Shown here: positions 44,825 to 54,209 of the stretch, in pieces
Numbering within the stretch: the stretch's first letter is position 1
How the letters are laid out: every line of letters begins with the position of its first letter
Assembly: GCF_000331245.1 (NCBI RefSeq)
Contig: NZ_ANFZ01000004.1
Location: 1-64,000, forward strand
Direction: 5' to 3'
From: Blastomonas sp. AAP53
Lineage (GTDB): Bacteria; Pseudomonadota; Alphaproteobacteria; Sphingomonadales; Sphingomonadaceae
DNA: 64,000 nt
Position numbers and translations under genes: made by a program
Notes under the pieces: model-generated
Seen by the model: only the letters and a program-made list of their open reading frames with translations
Databases searched by the model: none
What the model was told of the DNA's origin: nothing

Positions 44825-44920
44825 CTCATCCTGAGCCGCGGGCTTCAGCCCGCGAAGTCGAAGGACCCGCGCCCACGCTGGCCGTATAGCGGGGCCTTCG
44901 ACAGGCTCAGGCTGAGCGGA
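44825..44920. repeat. Inverted repeat with GTCGAAGG/CCTTCGAC arms
   Basis: TCATCCTGAGC at 44826 faces CAGGCTCAGGCTGAGC at the other end. Inside are CGCGGGCT/AGCCCGCG (44837-44854) and GTCGAAGG/CCTTCGAC (44857-44864 with 44895-44902). This resembles the dispersed CTTCGACAGGCTCAGG repeat common in sphingomonad genomes. Together with the preceding element it fills the 300-bp gap after the TPR gene. Confidence 0.75.
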
Positions 44921-44927
44921 GCATGGC

Positions 44928-45182
44928 ATGGAAGATCGCCGCGAGATCAGCCGATCGGTAACAGACCCTATTGCGGAAATGGGGCTGCAAAGCGATATTC
45001 AAGCAATGGTTAGCCGAGCAAGAAGCCTGCTATTGATAGCGATTTCTGTGATCGCAGGAATATGTGCTGGCTGGTATCTCAGAGAACAACGGGACATCGA
45101 CGCTTGTTTGCATGCAGGCGGCCGTTGGGAAATGCCTGGCGGTTATTGCATGGGCGCCATGTTCGGTTCACCTGAATACTAA
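44928..45182 (+). CDS. Small single-pass membrane protein, hypothetical
   Basis: An 84-aa frame with one membrane helix (LLLIAISVIAGICAGWYL, residues ~34-51) and a short outer part with two Cys (ACLHAGGRWEMPGGYCMG), which may form a disulfide. Small proteins with this CLxAGGRW...C pattern occur in proteobacteria, with unknown function. GGAG six bases before ATG 44928 belongs to the repeat; an internal ATG at 45006 would still keep the helix and may be the true start. Confidence 0.6.
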   Translation: MEDRREISRSVTDPIAEMGLQSDIQAMVSRARSLLLIAISVIAGICAGWYLREQRDIDACLHAGGRWEMPGGYCMGAMFGSPEY

Positions 45183-45247
45183 GTCCGCTTTTCTTCAACG
45201 GCTCTTGTGAACACACCCGCACAACGCGCTGACAGCCGAGTACACCC

Positions 45248-45850
45248 TCAAGCCTCCAGCTCGACATCCCAATACAGCCAGTCGTGCCAGCTCTCGTGCA
45301 GGTAATTCGGCGGAAACGCGCGGCCGCGTTCCTGGAGTTGCCAGCTGGTCGGGCGGATCGGTTGGACCATCAGGCGCATGTTCGCTTGCGCCGGCGTGCG
45401 CCCGCCCTTGCGCATGTTACAGGGTGCACACGCGGTGGCGACGTTCTGCCAGGTGGTCTTGCCGCCCAGGCGGCGCGGGACGACGTGGTCGAAGGTGAGA
45501 TTGTGCGGCGATCCGCAATACTGGCAGTGGAAGCGGTCGCGCAGGAACAGGTTGAAGCGGGTGAAGGCGGGATATTCGGACGGCTTCACATATTGCTTCA
45601 ATGCGATCACCGAGGGGATCTTCATCTGGATCGTGGGTGAGTGCACCTCGCGCTCATAGGTCTCGATCACATCGACCCGGTCGAGGAAAATGGCCTTGAT
45701 CGCGGTCTGCCACGGCCAAAGGCTGAGCGGGTAATAGCTCAAGGGGGTGTAATCGGCGTTGAGAACGAGGGCGGGGCAGCTATCCGGGTGCCGGATAAAG
45801 TCGGGGTGCGGGTCCCTTATGGCCCGTTCAATCAAATCGGGATGAAACAT
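45248..45850 (-). CDS. HNH endonuclease family protein
   Basis: A 200-aa protein with a central HNH/zinc fold: FHCQYCG, then LTFDHVVPRRLGG, WQNVATACAPCNMRKGG (about residues 110-150). The N-terminal part (LVLNADYTPLSYYPLSLWPW) is typical of this chromosomal HNH group common in alphaproteobacteria, outside phages. Cleavage target unknown; probably DNA. No partner methylase or phage gene is near. Confidence 0.9.
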   Translation of the reverse strand: MFHPDLIERAIRDPHPDFIRHPDSCPALVLNADYTPLSYYPLSLWPWQTAIKAIFLDRVDVIETYEREVHSPTIQMKIPSVIALKQYVKPSEYPAFTRFNLFLRDRFHCQYCGSPHNLTFDHVVPRRLGGKTTWQNVATACAPCNMRKGGRTPAQANMRLMVQPIRPTSWQLQERGRAFPPNYLHESWHDWLYWDVELEA

Positions 45851-46043
45851 GGTCGGCTTAAACCCTCTCCCATTCGTCCGCGCTGCTTCCTATAAACCCA
45901 AGTGCGTGACAGCCCCATGACAAAAATGCGGTAACAGAATTTACGGTTAATCAGCATGCCGACACGACCAAGGTCAAGAGGGCACACCCACGATATATGG
46001 TGATAACTGCGCACATTACACCCAAGCCATGGAAGTGCAGGCC

Positions 46044-46910
46044 ATGATGCGCACCCGCTTTGCCCCCAGCCCCAATGGGGCGCTGCACCTGGGCCATGCT
46101 TATGCCGCGATGTGCGCGCATGACTTGGCGCGCCAGATAGGCGGCGCATTCCTGCTGCGGATCGAGGATATCGATGGGGTGCGCTCGCGTCCCGATCTGG
46201 TCGAGGCGATTTTCGCGGACCTCAGTTGGCTGGGGCTGACCTGGGATGGCGCGGTGCTGTTCCAGTCGACGCGCCTTCCCGCCTATGACGCGGCGCTGGC
46301 GGAACTGAAGGCACGCGGCCTGCTCTACCCCTGTTTCTGCACGCGCAGCCAGATCGCTGCGGCGGGCGCGCAGCCGGGGCCGGAGGGTCTGGTCTATCCC
46401 GGCACCTGCCGTGCGCTGGGCGAGGATGAACGCGCCCATCGAGTCGCGCTGGAACCGCACGCCTGGCGGCTCGATATGGCCGGCGCCATCGCGCAGACCG
46501 GGCCGCTCGTCTGGCACGACATGCAGGCGGGCGATCAGGCCGCAAGGCCCGAACTGTTCGGCGATGTCGTGCTGGCGCGCAAGGATGCGCCCGCGAGCTA
46601 TCATCTGGCGGTGACACTCGACGATGCGCACCAGCAGATCAGCCATGTCGTGCGCGGCGCAGACCTGTTTGCGGCCACTCATGTGCACCGGTTGCTGCAG
46701 GCTCTGTTCAGCCTTCCGGCGCCGGTTTACAATCACCACCGGCTGCTTGCAGGTGCAGACGGGCGCAAGCTCGCCAAGAGCGAGGGGGCCGCTGCCCTGG
46801 CGTCATTGCGCGAGGCCGGAGCGGACGGACTGGCGCTGCTGGAAATTTTGCGAAAGCCGTTGCTTCCTTCTGGCATTTCATGGGCCGAGCCCTCATATAC
46901 CTCCCCATGA
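46044..46910 (+). CDS. gluQRS: Glutamyl-Q tRNA(Asp) synthetase
   Basis: A 288-aa short paralogue of GluRS without the anticodon-binding domain. It attaches glutamate to queuosine in the tRNA-Asp anticodon. HIGH appears as HLGH in RFAPSPNGALHLGHAYAA, KMSKS as KLAKS in GRKLAKSEGA, and a zinc site as YPCFC...YPGTC. ATG 46044 follows GGAAG at eight bases; a frame from 46029 is also possible. The stop overlaps the next start (ATGA). Confidence 0.94.
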   Translation: MMRTRFAPSPNGALHLGHAYAAMCAHDLARQIGGAFLLRIEDIDGVRSRPDLVEAIFADLSWLGLTWDGAVLFQSTRLPAYDAALAELKARGLLYPCFCTRSQIAAAGAQPGPEGLVYPGTCRALGEDERAHRVALEPHAWRLDMAGAIAQTGPLVWHDMQAGDQAARPELFGDVVLARKDAPASYHLAVTLDDAHQQISHVVRGADLFAATHVHRLLQALFSLPAPVYNHHRLLAGADGRKLAKSEGAAALASLREAGADGLALLEILRKPLLPSGISWAEPSYTSP

Positions 46911-47128
46911 ACATCATCATCATCCTGGCGATTGTCGCTCTGGCAGTCATGGTTCTGGTCAGCCTTGTGCGTGGCCTCGTTTCCTTCATCCAGATGACCG
47001 AGGAAGACCTCAAATCGCCCGGCGTCGGTCGCAGCCACCAGATGCAGAACAAGATGATGTTCGCGCGCGTCAAATATCAGGCGATGGCGATCGCTGCGGT
47101 TGCCGTGCTGATGCTGGTGAACCGCTGA
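46907..47128 (+). CDS. HIG1 domain small membrane protein
   Basis: A 73-aa protein with two membrane helices (residues ~3-25 and 55-71) joined by a polar loop (EEDLKSPGVGRSHQMQNKMMFARVKYQ split here only for description), the plan of hypoxia-induced HIG_1 proteins. In bacteria these may assist respiratory complexes. Its ATG overlaps the gluQRS stop. Confidence 0.85.
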   Translation: MNIIIILAIVALAVMVLVSLVRGLVSFIQMTEEDLKSPGVGRSHQMQNKMMFARVKYQAMAIAAVAVLMLVNR

Positions 47129-47158
47129 GCCCTTCGGGTCGACAGGCGGCAACAGCAG

Positions 47159-47722
47159 ATGGTCAAGCTCAACAAGATCTATACCCGTACCGGCGATGAT
47201 GGCACCTCGGGCCTTGTCGATGGCTCGCGCGTCGCCAAGGATTGCCCGCGCATGGCCGCAATCGGCGATATCGACGAACTCAACAGCGCGCTCGGCCTTG
47301 CCGTGGTCGCCTTGGGCGAGAGCGAATTCACCGCCGATCTGGTGCGCGTTCAGAACGACCTGTTCGATCTGGGCGCTGACATTGCAACGCCGGGCGACGA
47401 TTTCACGCCGTCCGAAATGGTGCTTCGGATCGTGCCCCAGCAGGTCGAGTGGATCGAACAGCGGATCGATGCGGTCAACGATTCCTTGCCGCCGCTGCGC
47501 AGCTTCATCCTGCCCGGTGGAAGCCCTGGCGCTGCCGCCGTGCATCTCGCCCGCGCCATCGCGCGCCGTGCCGAACGCACCCTGGTTTCGGCCTCGCACG
47601 ACGGATCGATCAATCCGTCGGCGCGTATCTACGTGAACCGGCTGTCGGACTTCCTGTTCGTCCTCGCGCGCCGGATCAACAATGGCGATGATCCCCTTTG
47701 GGTGCCCGGCGCGTCGCGGTAA
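47159..47722 (+). CDS. Cob(I)yrinic acid a,c-diamide adenosyltransferase, PduO type
   Basis: A 187-aa enzyme that moves adenosyl from ATP to cob(I)alamin. The ATP loop is KIYTRTGDDGTSGLVDGSR. The second motif is FILPGGSPGAAAVHLARAIARRAER, followed by NRLSDFLFVLAR. It is 30 bp after the HIG1 gene. No other cobalamin gene is in the window, so it fits corrinoid salvage. Confidence 0.94.
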   Translation: MVKLNKIYTRTGDDGTSGLVDGSRVAKDCPRMAAIGDIDELNSALGLAVVALGESEFTADLVRVQNDLFDLGADIATPGDDFTPSEMVLRIVPQQVEWIEQRIDAVNDSLPPLRSFILPGGSPGAAAVHLARAIARRAERTLVSASHDGSINPSARIYVNRLSDFLFVLARRINNGDDPLWVPGASR

Positions 47723-47766
47723 ACTGCCGTTCGCCGGTCAGCGATAAACGGGGAGACAGGACGATT

Positions 47767-49032
47767 ATGAACGCAACGGCCTCCACCACCCCGATAGCCC
47801 ATAGCTCGGCACTGATCGGCCAGTTTGCCCAGGTCCGCGCATTGTCTCTCGCGCTGACCGAGCCGCTGTCCGATGCCGACGCCACGGTGCAGTCGATGGA
47901 CGATGCCTCGCCCGCCAAATGGCATCTGGCGCACACCAGCTGGTTCTTCGAGACCTTCATCCTGCGCGACCATGTACCGGGTTATCAGCCGTTCGATCCG
48001 GCCTATCATTTTCTGTTCAACAGCTATTACGAGGCCGAGGGCGCGCGCCATGCGCGGCCGATGCGCGGCATGCTCACCCGGCCAACGCTGGAAAACATCC
48101 GCGCCTATCGGGCGCATGTCGATGCGGCGATGGTCGAGGCGATGCCCGCTTTCGGTAACGAAGTGCTGGCGCTGATCGAACTGGGGCTCAACCACGAACA
48201 GCAGCACCAGGAACTTTTGCTGACCGACATCCTGCACCTTTTTGCGCAGAACCCGCTGAACCCCGCGATCTGGCCGCCTGCGCCGATCGCATCGGTTGAG
48301 CCGCAGCCGGTGGAATGGATCGAAGGCCCGGTGGGGCGCGTCGAGATCGGCCATCATGGCGACAGGTTTGCGTTCGACTGCGAAGGGCCGCGCCATTCGG
48401 TGTGGCTCACCCCCTATGCGCTCGCCAATCGGCCTGTCAGCAATGGCGAATGGGCCGCGTTCATCGCCGATGGCGGTTACAGCCAATCGCGCCACTGGCT
48501 GTCCGACGGCTGGGCCTGGGTGCAGGCGAACGGTATCACCGCACCGCTGTACTGGCACAAGGATGCCGAAGGCGGCTGGCAGCAGTTCGGTCTCGATGGT
48601 TTGCGCAGCGTCGATCCCGCAGCGCCTGTGTGTCACATCAGCCTCTATGAGGCGGACGCCTATGCCGCATGGGCCGGCGCAAGGCTCCCGACCGAAGCGG
48701 AGTGGGAAGCGGTTGCCGCCAGCTGCGATCCGCTGGGCGGCAACCAGCTCGAGATCGCTGGTCCGGTGCGGCCTCGCGCCGATGCGGCATCCGCGATGTT
48801 CGGCAATGTCTGGCAATGGACCGGGAGTGCCTATCGTCCCTATCCCGGCTTCAAGGCGGCAGAGGGCGCGGTGGGCGAATATAACGGCAAGTTCATGTCC
48901 GGCCAGTTCGTGCTGCGCGGCGCCAGCTGTGCAACCCCGCGCGGATCGGTGCGTCCTAGTTATCGCAACTTCTTCTACCCCCATCAAAGATGGCAGTTCA
49001 CCGGCCTCAGGCTGGCCAAAGACCTGAGCTGA
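47767..49032 (+). CDS. egtB: Ergothioneine biosynthesis protein EgtB
   Basis: Iron-dependent sulfoxide synthase, 421 aa. The N-terminal DinB-like domain has the His ligands in KWHLAHTSWFFE (His53 or His56) and NHEQQHQE (His143, His147). The C-terminal FGE-sulfatase-like domain has TEAEWEAVAAS, FGNVWQWTGSAYRPYPGF and RGASCATPRGSVRPSYRNFF. It couples trimethylhistidine to a thiol. It is directly followed by egtD, and no egtC or egtA is visible. Confidence 0.95.
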   Translation: MNATASTTPIAHSSALIGQFAQVRALSLALTEPLSDADATVQSMDDASPAKWHLAHTSWFFETFILRDHVPGYQPFDPAYHFLFNSYYEAEGARHARPMRGMLTRPTLENIRAYRAHVDAAMVEAMPAFGNEVLALIELGLNHEQQHQELLLTDILHLFAQNPLNPAIWPPAPIASVEPQPVEWIEGPVGRVEIGHHGDRFAFDCEGPRHSVWLTPYALANRPVSNGEWAAFIADGGYSQSRHWLSDGWAWVQANGITAPLYWHKDAEGGWQQFGLDGLRSVDPAAPVCHISLYEADAYAAWAGARLPTEAEWEAVAASCDPLGGNQLEIAGPVRPRADAASAMFGNVWQWTGSAYRPYPGFKAAEGAVGEYNGKFMSGQFVLRGASCATPRGSVRPSYRNFFYPHQRWQFTGLRLAKDLS

Positions 49033-49053
49033 ACGACCGCAGGAGCGCATCCC

Positions 49054-50046
49054 TTGGCTACCATGTTCCAGACCTCCGACGTTTCGGATCAGGCACCATC
49101 GGGAGAGGCGGATCCTGCCTTTCGGGATGATGTGCTGGCCTGTTTCCGCAGCTCGCGCCGCGCCATTCCGGCGCGCTGGCTGTATGACATGGCGGGCTCA
49201 GAGCTGTTCGAGGCGATTACCGATCTGCCCGAATATTACCCCACGCGCACCGAGACGGCACTGCTGAAGCAATACTGCGGCGAGGTGGCTGCGCACGGCG
49301 GGGCAGGCCGCGCGGTGGTGGAATTCGGATCAGGCTCTTCGGTCAAGACGCCGCATCTGCTGCGCGCGATCCAGGGCGAGCACTATGTGCCGATCGACAT
49401 TTCCGGCGATTTCCTGCGCGAATCCGCGGCCTCGCTGGCAGCTGATTTTCCAGCGCTGCAGGTACATCCGCTTGAGGGTGATTTCATGCACCCGCTCCAG
49501 CTGCCCGATGAAATTGCCGATGTGCCCAAGCTGGGCTTCTTCCCCGGCTCCACGATCGGCAACATGGTCGCGCGCACCTCGCTAGACCTGTTGCGTTCGA
49601 TGCGCGAGACGCTGGGCGAGGGGGCGATGCTGCTGATCGGGATGGACCGGATCAAGTCGCCCGATATCCTGATCCCCGCCTATGACGATGCCCAAGGCGT
49701 GACGGCCGAGTTCAACCTCAACCTGCTGCGCCGCATCAACCGCGAGCTGGACGGCGACATTCCGGTCGAACGTTTCCGCCATGTTGCGCGCTGGAACGAC
49801 AGCTACGCCCGGATCGAGATGCATCTGGAGGCGCTGGAGGATGTCGCGTTCGAGGTGCTGGGCGAACGCTTCAGCATGACCAGGGGCGAGACCATCCACA
49901 CCGAAAACAGCCACAAATACGGTGCCCGGGACGCGCGGCTGCTGCTCCGCTCGGGCGGCTGGACGACCTGTGCCGAATGGACCGATCCGGATGACTGGTT
50001 CGCGCTGATCCTGGCCGAGGCCAAGCCTTTCCAGCGCGCGCCCTGA
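49054..50046 (+). CDS. egtD: L-histidine N(alpha)-methyltransferase EgtD
   Basis: SAM-dependent enzyme (330 aa) that trimethylates histidine to hercynine, the substrate of EgtB. The SAM site is VEFGSGSSVKTPHLL; PIDISGDFLRESA and FFPGSTIGN are further family motifs. The start is probably TTG 49054, since AGGAG at 49041-49045 lies eight bases from it but seventeen from the ATG at 49063. Gap to egtB 21 bp: one operon. Confidence 0.95.
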   Translation: MATMFQTSDVSDQAPSGEADPAFRDDVLACFRSSRRAIPARWLYDMAGSELFEAITDLPEYYPTRTETALLKQYCGEVAAHGGAGRAVVEFGSGSSVKTPHLLRAIQGEHYVPIDISGDFLRESAASLAADFPALQVHPLEGDFMHPLQLPDEIADVPKLGFFPGSTIGNMVARTSLDLLRSMRETLGEGAMLLIGMDRIKSPDILIPAYDDAQGVTAEFNLNLLRRINRELDGDIPVERFRHVARWNDSYARIEMHLEALEDVAFEVLGERFSMTRGETIHTENSHKYGARDARLLLRSGGWTTCAEWTDPDDWFALILAEAKPFQRAP

Positions 50047-50053
50047 GCGCCGG

Positions 50054-50716
50054 TTACCAGTCCAGCCTGTTGCCCTGATAGTCGAGGAACGAGCCGGTCG
50101 CCGACGGCGTCAGACCTGCGATGACATTGCGCAGGCCGGTGACGCTGGTGGTCGCATCGATCTGCGCGCCCGGGCCGCCCATGTCGGTCTTGACCCAGCC
50201 GGGATGGACCATAGCCAGTGCCAGCCCCATGTCCTTCCAGTCGATGCTGAGCGAGCGCCAGGCCGCGTTGAGCGCCGCCTTGGAGCTGCGATAAGCCAGA
50301 AGGCCGCCGCTGTCGTTGCCTGCAATGCTGCCCAGCGTCGATGACAGCGCGATCATCTTGCGCTGCTGCGAGGCGAGAACGTTGTCCTTGAGCCGGATCG
50401 CGAGTTCGGTTGGCGCGATCACGTTGGTCGACAGCGCCTCGGCCCAGCCTGCACGATCGAACGCCTGAGGGCCGAGCATGCCGGCATTGGCGATCAGCAC
50501 ATCGATCGGTCGGTCGCCCAGCGCGACCTGCAAGGCATCGAGCCCCGCCGGATCATTTGTCTCCAGCGCATGCACCTCGGCACCGGTGGCTTGCAGCGCC
50601 GTCGCTGCCTCGGGATCGCGCGCCGTGGCGATGACGGTCCAGCCATCGGCCGCATATTGCCGCGCGAATTCGAGGCCGAGGCCGCGATTGGCGCCGGTGA
50701 TCAGGACGGTAGGCAT
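50054..50716 (-). CDS. SDR family oxidoreductase (C-factor-like)
   Basis: A 220-aa short-chain dehydrogenase with VLITGANRGLGLEFARQYA at the N-terminus, LIANAGMLG, and the catalytic pair in YRSSKAAL near residue 145. The short form resembles the CsgA-like group. It converges on egtD with only 7 bp between the two stops. Gap of 20 bp to the M20 peptidase gene upstream on its strand: probably one operon. Substrate unknown. Confidence 0.9.
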   Translation of the reverse strand: MPTVLITGANRGLGLEFARQYAADGWTVIATARDPEAATALQATGAEVHALETNDPAGLDALQVALGDRPIDVLIANAGMLGPQAFDRAGWAEALSTNVIAPTELAIRLKDNVLASQQRKMIALSSTLGSIAGNDSGGLLAYRSSKAALNAAWRSLSIDWKDMGLALAMVHPGWVKTDMGGPGAQIDATTSVTGLRNVIAGLTPSATGSFLDYQGNRLDW

Positions 50717-50736
50717 ATGGTGTCTCCGGGTTGGCT

Positions 50737-52158
50737 TCAGTTGGCCAGATGCTTGAGGATCAGGTACCAGTGGTCCAGTCCGGCGTAGAAATCCTCGACG
50801 CGAATGCGTTCGTTGAGGCCGTGTGCGAACATGTCGGCATCGCGCATAGCAGCGCCGCTGATCGCGACGGTGTTCAGTCCCAGGGCGCGATAGTGCATGC
50901 CATCGGTACCGCCCGACTCCATGTACGGTGCTATCACCATGTCGGGGAAGCGCGCGTGCACCCCTGCCTTCACCGCGCCAAGCACTTCGGCGTTCAGGCT
51001 CGAGGCTGGGCTTTCGACGACATCCGTGGCCAGCTTGAAGGTGACCTTGTCGTTGCCGATGACCTTCTTCAGCGTTGCCTCGGTCGCAGCTGCGCCACCT
51101 TCGCCGGGGAAGATGCGGCAGTTGACCGTGGCGGTCGCCGATTGCGGCAGCGCGTTTTCGGCATGGCCGCCCTTGAGCATCGTGGCGACGCAGGTGGTCG
51201 ACAGCATGTTCGATGTGGCGGGCGAGGCGAGCAACGTCGCACGCGCAGCCTCGTCAGCCGGGTTGCGCGCAAACGTGAGCATCGCTTCCCCCAGCGGGCC
51301 GGGCGTGATCTTGCCGAGTTCTGCAAACGAGCCGCGTGTAATCGCGTTGTCGCGCACCGGGAAGCGATAGGCCTCGATCGCCTTCAGGGCCGAGGCGAGC
51401 TCATAGATCGCGTTGTCGGGCCGGGGGCGCGAGGAATGGCCGCCGGGGTTGGTCACGGTCAGCTCGAACGTGGCGAAGGTCTTTTCCGCCGCCTGAACGC
51501 CGAACATGATCGGCTTGAAGTCCTCGGTCAGCCGGATGCCACCGGCATCGCTGTTGAGCACCAGCGCCGGCTTGATCGTTTCGGCGACCTGCTTGGCCTG
51601 CGCGCGGGTGCTGATCATCCCGGTTTCCTCATCGCCGGAAAAGACGAGGATCAGGTCGCGACTGGGCGTCCAGCCTTCCTTCTTCAGCCGGATGAAATTG
51701 TGCGACAGGCTGGCGATGCCATATTTGTTGTCCAGCGTGCCGCGCCCGAAGAAATAGCCGTCCTCTTCGGTCAGCGTGAACGGAGGGCGCTCCCAGTCTT
51801 CGGGCAGCGCCTCGACGACATCCATATGGCCCAGCAGCACGATGGGCCCGGCCTTGGGCTTTCCCTTTGCGCGGTAGGTGACCATCAGGCCCTGGGTGGC
51901 CTCGCCATCGCTGTCGTAATCGGTGATCGCAATGTCGGCTTCGGGAAAGCCGGCCTTGACGAATTCGCCCTTCAGGTACGCGACCATGGCCGGAACCTGC
52001 TTGTGACCGCGTGCTGTGCGGAAACCGACGATGTTGCGATACAGCTCGCGCGCGGCCTGTTCGTGGGCGGTGCGCTCCTGGGCCTGCGCGGGAAGGGCGG
52101 TCGTGCCCGCCATCGCCATCATGCTGGTTGCCAGCGCCAGTTTGATCATCATCTTCAT
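50737..52158 (-). CDS. M20/M25/M40 family metallopeptidase, secreted
   Basis: A 473-aa di-zinc peptidase with a signal peptide (to about residue 27, AQAQ). Metal ligands in order: His/Asp in LLGHMDVVEA, Asp in FGRGTLDNKYG, Glu pair in SGDEETG, Asp in LNSDAGGIR and His in MFAHGLNERI. The dimerisation domain lies between. Chosen start is MKMMIKLAL at 52158, which begins the signal; the frame from TTG 52188 adds ten polar residues. Acts in the periplasm on peptides, exact substrate unknown. Confidence 0.92.
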   Translation of the reverse strand: MKMMIKLALATSMMAMAGTTALPAQAQERTAHEQAARELYRNIVGFRTARGHKQVPAMVAYLKGEFVKAGFPEADIAITDYDSDGEATQGLMVTYRAKGKPKAGPIVLLGHMDVVEALPEDWERPPFTLTEEDGYFFGRGTLDNKYGIASLSHNFIRLKKEGWTPSRDLILVFSGDEETGMISTRAQAKQVAETIKPALVLNSDAGGIRLTEDFKPIMFGVQAAEKTFATFELTVTNPGGHSSRPRPDNAIYELASALKAIEAYRFPVRDNAITRGSFAELGKITPGPLGEAMLTFARNPADEAARATLLASPATSNMLSTTCVATMLKGGHAENALPQSATATVNCRIFPGEGGAAATEATLKKVIGNDKVTFKLATDVVESPASSLNAEVLGAVKAGVHARFPDMVIAPYMESGGTDGMHYRALGLNTVAISGAAMRDADMFAHGLNERIRVEDFYAGLDHWYLILKHLAN

Positions 52159-52236
52159 GTCGATACCCATCCCCTGATGTCTCGCCAAAGCGCATTGAAG
52201 CGCCTATAGCGGTGCCACACTCTTGGAGAGCAATTT

Positions 52237-53388
52237 ATGTCGGCCCACAACCCTTCTCTGCGTCCCTGGCGGGATATCGATCGGCGCAAGTGTCGCCAGA
52301 TCATGGTGGGTAACGTGCCCGTAGGCGGAGACGCACCCGTCACCGTGCAGACGATGACCAACACGCTGACCTCCGACGCGAAGGCGACGATCGACCAGAT
52401 CCGCCGCTGCGAAGAGGCTGGCGTCGATATCATCCGCGTGTCGTGCCCCGATATCGAATCCACTGCCGCGATGAAGCAGATTGTGCGCGCCTCGAAGGTG
52501 CCGATCGTCGCGGACATCCATTTCCACTACAAGCGCGCGCTGGAAGCTGCTGATGCGGGCGCGGCGTGCCTGCGCATCAACCCAGGCAATATCGGCTCGT
52601 CCGACCGGGTCCGCGAGGTCGTCAACGCCGCCAAGGCCAACGGCTGCGCGATCCGCATCGGCGTCAACGCCGGGAGCCTCGAGAAGGACCTGCTCGAAAA
52701 GTACGGCGAGCCATGCCCCGAAGCCCTGGTCGAAAGCGCGCTCGACCATATCAGGCTGCTGCAGGACCACGACTTTCACGAGTTCAAGGTGGCGGTGAAG
52801 GCGAGCGACGTGTTCCTTGCGGTCGCAGCGTACCAGCAGCTCGCCGATGCGGTCGACTGTCCGCTGCACCTGGGGATCACCGAGGCCGGCGGTCTGATTG
52901 GCGGCACGGTCAAGAGTGCGATCGGCATCGGCAATCTGCTCTGGGCCGGCATCGGCGATACCATCCGCGTCTCGCTCTCGGCAGAGCCCGAGGAAGAGGT
53001 TCGCGTCGGCTATGAAATCCTGAAATCGCTGGGCATCCGCACCCGCGGCGTTCGCATCGTGAGCTGCCCCAGCTGCGCGCGGCAGGGCTTCGACGTCATC
53101 CGCACGGTGCAGAAGCTCGAAGAGCGGCTGCAGCACATCAACACGCCGCTGTCGCTTTCGGTGCTCGGCTGCGTGGTCAACGGACCCGGCGAAGCGCGCG
53201 AGACCGATATCGGCCTGACCGGTGGCGGCAAGGGCAAGCACATGGTGTATCTCTCGGGCATCACCGATCACACGGTCGAGGATGAAGGCATGGTCGATCA
53301 CATCGTCCGGCTGGTCGAGGCCAAGGCCGCAGAGATCGAGGCAGAAGCCAGCGATGCCGGCAATGCAGAGGTCGTGGCGGCGGAATGA
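52237..53388 (+). CDS. ispG: 4-hydroxy-3-methylbut-2-en-1-yl diphosphate synthase (flavodoxin)
   Basis: Penultimate MEP-pathway enzyme of isoprenoid synthesis, 383 aa. The TIM-barrel part shows [19 protein letters not shown] and [11 protein letters not shown]. The 4Fe-4S ligands are the Cys pair in [12 protein letters not shown] and the Cys of [16 protein letters not shown] lies before the ATG. Its stop overlaps the GNAT gene (ATGA). Confidence 0.97.
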   Translation: MSAHNPSLRPWRDIDRRKCRQIMVGNVPVGGDAPVTVQTMTNTLTSDAKATIDQIRRCEEAGVDIIRVSCPDIESTAAMKQIVRASKVPIVADIHFHYKRALEAADAGAACLRINPGNIGSSDRVREVVNAAKANGCAIRIGVNAGSLEKDLLEKYGEPCPEALVESALDHIRLLQDHDFHEFKVAVKASDVFLAVAAYQQLADAVDCPLHLGITEAGGLIGGTVKSAIGIGNLLWAGIGDTIRVSLSAEPEEEVRVGYEILKSLGIRTRGVRIVSCPSCARQGFDVIRTVQKLEERLQHINTPLSLSVLGCVVNGPGEARETDIGLTGGGKGKHMVYLSGITDHTVEDEGMVDHIVRLVEAKAAEIEAEASDAGNAEVVAAE

Positions 53389-53864
53389 CCATCTCGATAC
53401 GGCTGGCAGAGCCCGGCGACGAAGGCGAAATCCTGCGGATGGTCATCGCGCTCGCGGTCTATGAGCGTGAGCCCGATGCGGTGCAGGCAACCGTGGATTC
53501 GCTGCGGACGACGCTGTTCTGCGACAACCCCCAGGTGTTCGCGCATCTGGCCGAGATGGATGGCGAAGTTGTTGGGCTGGCTTTGTGGCTGCTGACCTAC
53601 TCGACCTGGACCGGGGCGCCCTCGCTGTATCTGGAAGACCTGTTCGTTGCTCGCCGGGCACGCGGCACCGGCCTTGGCCGGGCGCTGCTCTCGACGCTGG
53701 CGCGCGAGGCCAAGGCGCGCGGCTGCGCGCGCATGGACTGGGCGGTGCTCGACTGGAACGAGAAGGCCAAGGACTTCTACCATCATATCGGCGCGCACCA
53801 TTCGCAAGGCTGGGAGCCGTGGCGGATCGATGGCGAAGCGCTGGACCGGCTGGCGGAGGGCTAG
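53385..53864 (+). CDS. GNAT N-acetyltransferase, SSAT/thialysine-like
   Basis: A 159-aa acetyltransferase. The acetyl-CoA loop is [21 protein letters not shown] (about residues 85-105), preceded by SLYLED and followed by [21 protein letters not shown]. These fit the diamine/thialysine acetyltransferase subgroup. Translationally coupled to ispG. Confidence 0.9.
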   Translation: MTISIRLAEPGDEGEILRMVIALAVYEREPDAVQATVDSLRTTLFCDNPQVFAHLAEMDGEVVGLALWLLTYSTWTGAPSLYLEDLFVARRARGTGLGRALLSTLAREAKARGCARMDWAVLDWNEKAKDFYHHIGAHHSQGWEPWRIDGEALDRLAEG

Positions 53865-53918
53865 GTCGTTGCGGTCAAACAGGTCTCGTGTTAGCCTTCG
53901 GGACCCAAGGAGGCCAGC

Positions 53919-54209
53919 ATGACCTATTCGGCGAAACTGATCAAAGGCGGCAAAATCGTTATCCCGGCCGAATTGCGCCACGAACTTGGTTTTGCTGATG
54001 GCGACCGACTGGTGTTCGAGCGCGACGGCGAGACATTGGTTATCAAAAGCTATCGGCAGGTGGTGCGCGAAGTTCAGGACGTCTTTCGTCCTTTCCGACC
54101 CACCGATGGCCGCCATGTGGTTGACGAGCTGATTGCCGAGCGTCGGTCGGAAGTGCGCCGGGAGGAAGCGGAATCAGCGGTACAGCAAGGGCTTGAGACG
54201 CGGGAATGA
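53919..54209 (+). CDS. AbrB/MazE-type antitoxin
   Basis: A 96-aa protein. The N-terminal ~45 residues are a swapped-hairpin AbrB fold (AKLIKGGKIVIPAELRHELG, then DGDRLVFERDGETLVIKSY). The C-terminal part is charged and would wrap the toxin. Its stop overlaps the toxin start (ATGA). The base composition matches the chromosome, unlike the pair at 36 kb. Confidence 0.9.
   Translation: MTYSAKLIKGGKIVIPAELRHELGFADGDRLVFERDGETLVIKSYRQVVREVQDVFRPFRPTDGRHVVDELIAERRSEVRREEAESAVQQGLETRE

Noticed and set aside
45248-45850. HNH protein as part of a restriction or phage module
   Set aside because: No methylase, terminase or portal gene nearby; it belongs to a chromosomal family common in alphaproteobacteria.
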